From positions 1,356,095-1,420,094 of the forward strand of contig VYZB01000035.1 of NCBI GenBank assembly GCA_013397455.1: a DNA stretch of 64,000 nucleotides. The letters run 5' to 3'. The stretch comes from Crotophaga sulcirostris (Eukaryota; Chordata; Aves; Cuculiformes; Crotophagidae). Below the pieces are notes generated by a model, which searched no databases, was not told where the DNA came from, and saw only the letters and a list, made by a program, of their open reading frames with translations. Shown here piece by piece: positions 61,671 through 64,000 of the stretch. The translations under genes were made by a program, and so were the position numbers. Each line of letters starts with the position of its first letter. Position 1 is the first letter of the stretch.

Positions 61671-64000
61671 TATATAAATAGAAATGTTTCTGTTTGAACA
61701 GAAAAAAAAAAAAACTTTAAGAGAAGTTCTTTCTATTCTAAAGAAAACAAAAGTGATTCTTGGAAATGCTGAACTGCATTGTGGTATCACTATAAACTGC
61801 TGCAATTCTAAAAGGACTTTTGAAAAGGCCAGCACAACACCCATAAATTAACGACAATAAAATGTTTAGCCAGCAGGCAGTGTGTGTTTGACTGGACAGC
61901 CAAATCAATCCATATCATTATACAAACTGATTATGTTTCAAACAGTAAAAAAGGGGAACTGTTAACAGCAGCAAGCGCGTTTACATAACTAGGTGTCACT
62001 GGAGAAATCAGAGACAAACGCCTCGGATTCCCTTATTTGCAGGGAAGATGAACAAGATCCAAGTAAACGGCTCACACAGTGAAACCCCAAGCCCGTGCAC
62101 CAGAGGAGCCAGGTCCCTCCTGAACCAGGCTGCTGCTCTGCTCGACAGCCCATGTGAAAACTTCATCTGGCTGATAAAAATGCTCAGTTCTGGAAGAGGC
62201 CAACTGGATTATTGGCAGTATTCAGGGGCTGCAGTGAGAAAGGGAGAGCAGAGACATTAGGATTTGCACTTGTCAGCTGAGGGTGCCTGTTGTGGAGAAG
62301 GATGGCACGCACTCAGTGGATTAGATGAAGCCTTTGGGTATGAAACCTGTGCTCCACTTCACACCCAAACCCACACTGCCGCACAAAGACAGGTCACACA
62401 AAGCCCTTTGAAACCCTCCCTGGGCTCCAGCTTGAGCCCACTCAGTGACACAGAGGACTGGCATGGTGCCTTGGTGCAAGAAAGGCCTTAGTGCTCATCC
62501 CTGCTGTCCCCTGGGGCTATTGCCCAGTTCTCCCACTGACCTACAGCATACAGGCACGACAGCTGCAGCACTGCACGTGTGCATCGGCTCTTGCAGAGGG
62601 TATTGCAGAGGGAACTGTCTAAAACTGATCCTCACCACTTCTATTCCCAAATCTCCATGTAACCAGGATCTGTATGATCTACCATCTCTTTCCAGAACCC
62701 ACGAGAAAGGAAAGCTTCAAGACCAGCTCACAGGCAAGCCGTAACACATGATATTGTGCACATATAAAGAGACAACACTGCTTCACTGTATAACTAGATG
62801 GAAAGCTGGCTCCCAAACAAAACTGAGAGTCCTAGTTTCAGTCCCTGTGACAAGTTATTTTCCACCCTTGCTGGAGGACTCAGGATACCCTGCAGACCCA
62901 GGATAACATAGTTATACTGAGTCACATTTGACATTTGGGAGTTCCCCTTGAACTGCCCATGAACCTATTGTAGCTCACAGTCTGCCCTCTCCTCACCTAA
63001 ATCACGGGCTCTCTTCAGATCCTGCCTTAGCCATGTACAGGCATGCTGACAGCTCAGTCATTGCCTTAACTGTCAACGATCTGGTTGCTATTATCACATG
63101 CTTTTATGTTATTATCATTTACTATTTACCTGAAATAAGTTGGTCCCTATTTACAGAGCAGTATGCTATATGTCTGATTGGAAGGGTTCCAGGCTGTTCA
63201 TCTACCTTACTGTAACTGTAACCCCTGCTACCACCAGGTTCCTCCTTTCCATACAGTCACATAAAAAGGTTGTACTTTTTCCCCATTCTTTTTCTTATAC
63301 AAAAATAATTACCATCCATCTGAAGGTCTCTGATAATTCTCATAAAATGGACTTAACTGACTGTGTTCTTCTATACTTGGCTTTGACATTCTCATTGCTA
63401 CTGATTTCAGGTGATTGGTTCGCCCATAGAAAAATTACCAGCATTTGAAAAGATGCCCTCATTAAACACTAATCAAGATGAGGCAGTTTCTGCAATCATT
63501 TTCCATTGAACTCTCTATGTTTCTCTAGTTAGTCTTGTTCACTCCTTGCCACAAACTTAGGGTTTTGATTAGAGGTTTCGTTATCTTCTGTCCTGTCACA
63601 GAGACTAAACCATACTGGAAATTTCTTCCCTATCCACCAAGAGTAATCTAGCAGAGGTCAAACTCCCTCCTGCGTGCCAGGTAGTTTGCTGTATGCCTCG
63701 AGGGGCTTACTCACATGGAGAACGCCAGATGTAATGCAGAAATACAAAGAGGATGAGGAGGAACTGTTTCACAGGAGAGCGGAGTCCATGACTACAGCCC
63801 TTCTCTGCATCACATAGAAATTCAATCATTTTTAGTTGGGCTTACTTTTTGCTGCTTCACTACATGCAGGTGCCTTCTCTCACATTTAAGCATCAGGGTA
63901 CAGAGGAGTCTGCTTGGATTACATTTAATGCATATTTTAAAAAATGTTTTTTATAATCTATGAGAAAATCAACTTCAATTAAAATTAAAAGATAAGACCA

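Larger units (their letters stand above)
53701..64000. other. Unannotated unique sequence
   Basis: About 10 kb with no recognised gene. Stretches at 55700-56030 and 58430-58620 have the even, ATTA/TAAT-rich texture often seen in conserved non-coding elements, but conservation cannot be judged from one sequence. An open segment with splice-like borders lies at 58681-58797. A G13 tract (60918-60930) and A-rich/GAAA repeats (61617-61670) are present. The last 2 kb are somewhat richer in GC without a CpG island. Confidence 0.5.

Noticed and set aside
61377..61844. 155-codon minus-strand open frame
   Set aside because: Phe-rich repeats come from the poly-A/GAAA block at 61617-61670. No family resemblance; a chance frame.
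1..64000. Prokaryotic-type systems (operons, CRISPR arrays, defence or toxin-antitoxin modules)
   Set aside because: CR1 LINEs, AATAAA-type signals, low CpG and the absence of long ORFs show vertebrate nuclear DNA. No regularly spaced direct repeats of CRISPR type were seen.

Overview
This looks like a 64 kb piece of AT-rich intergenic or intronic nuclear DNA from a bird, or possibly another sauropsid. The main evidence is five CR1 LINE fragments. Three are in minus orientation and still show the CR1 3' end (on the plus strand a copy begins with TCATAGAATCATAGAAT-type octamers). Two are in plus orientation and carry recognisable ORF2 protein sequence. There are no compact ORFs, no ribosome binding sites and no operon structure. 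Open frames are short (169 codons at most) and scattered at random over six frames, as expected of vertebrate non-coding sequence. The sparse repeat load and the dominance of CR1 fit a bird; turtle or crocodile cannot be excluded by eye.

Layout. 1-1.9 kb: unique sequence with a G12 tract. 1.9-2.5 kb: CR1 copy A (minus). 2.5-9.8 kb: mostly unique, with a weak LTR-like scrap near 7.85 kb. 9.8-10.3 kb: CR1 copy B (plus, internal ORF2 piece only). 10.3-14.4 kb: unique. 14.4-14.7 kb: splice-acceptor-like site plus AATAAA (possible terminal exon). 14.77 to about 15.5 kb: probable decayed retroviral LTR in minus orientation, with a polyadenylation signal and a primer-site-like core. 15.5-34.2 kb: unique, with a TA-rich block at 24.45-24.70 kb, a short perfect hairpin just before it, and a G14 tract. 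34.24-34.83 kb: CR1 copy C (plus), a reverse-transcriptase fragment fused to the element's 3' end by a large internal deletion. 34.8-48.8 kb: unique. 48.80-49.30 kb: CR1 copy D (minus). 49.3-53.6 kb: unique, with a 17-bp-stem hairpin at 50.3 kb and a decayed coding-like patch at 50.9-51.4 kb. 53.60-53.70 kb: CR1 copy E (minus, 3' end only). 53.7-64 kb: unique.

I do not recognise any intact protein-coding gene, rRNA, tRNA, CRISPR array or prokaryote-type system. The items most worth a second look are the 50.3 kb hairpin, the coding-like patch at about 51 kb, the LTR remnant at 14.8 kb, three splice-site-bounded open segments (14.4, 20.8 and 58.7 kb), and the internally deleted CR1 at 34.5 kb. 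None amounts to evidence for a new biological system. All boundaries were read by eye, without alignment.
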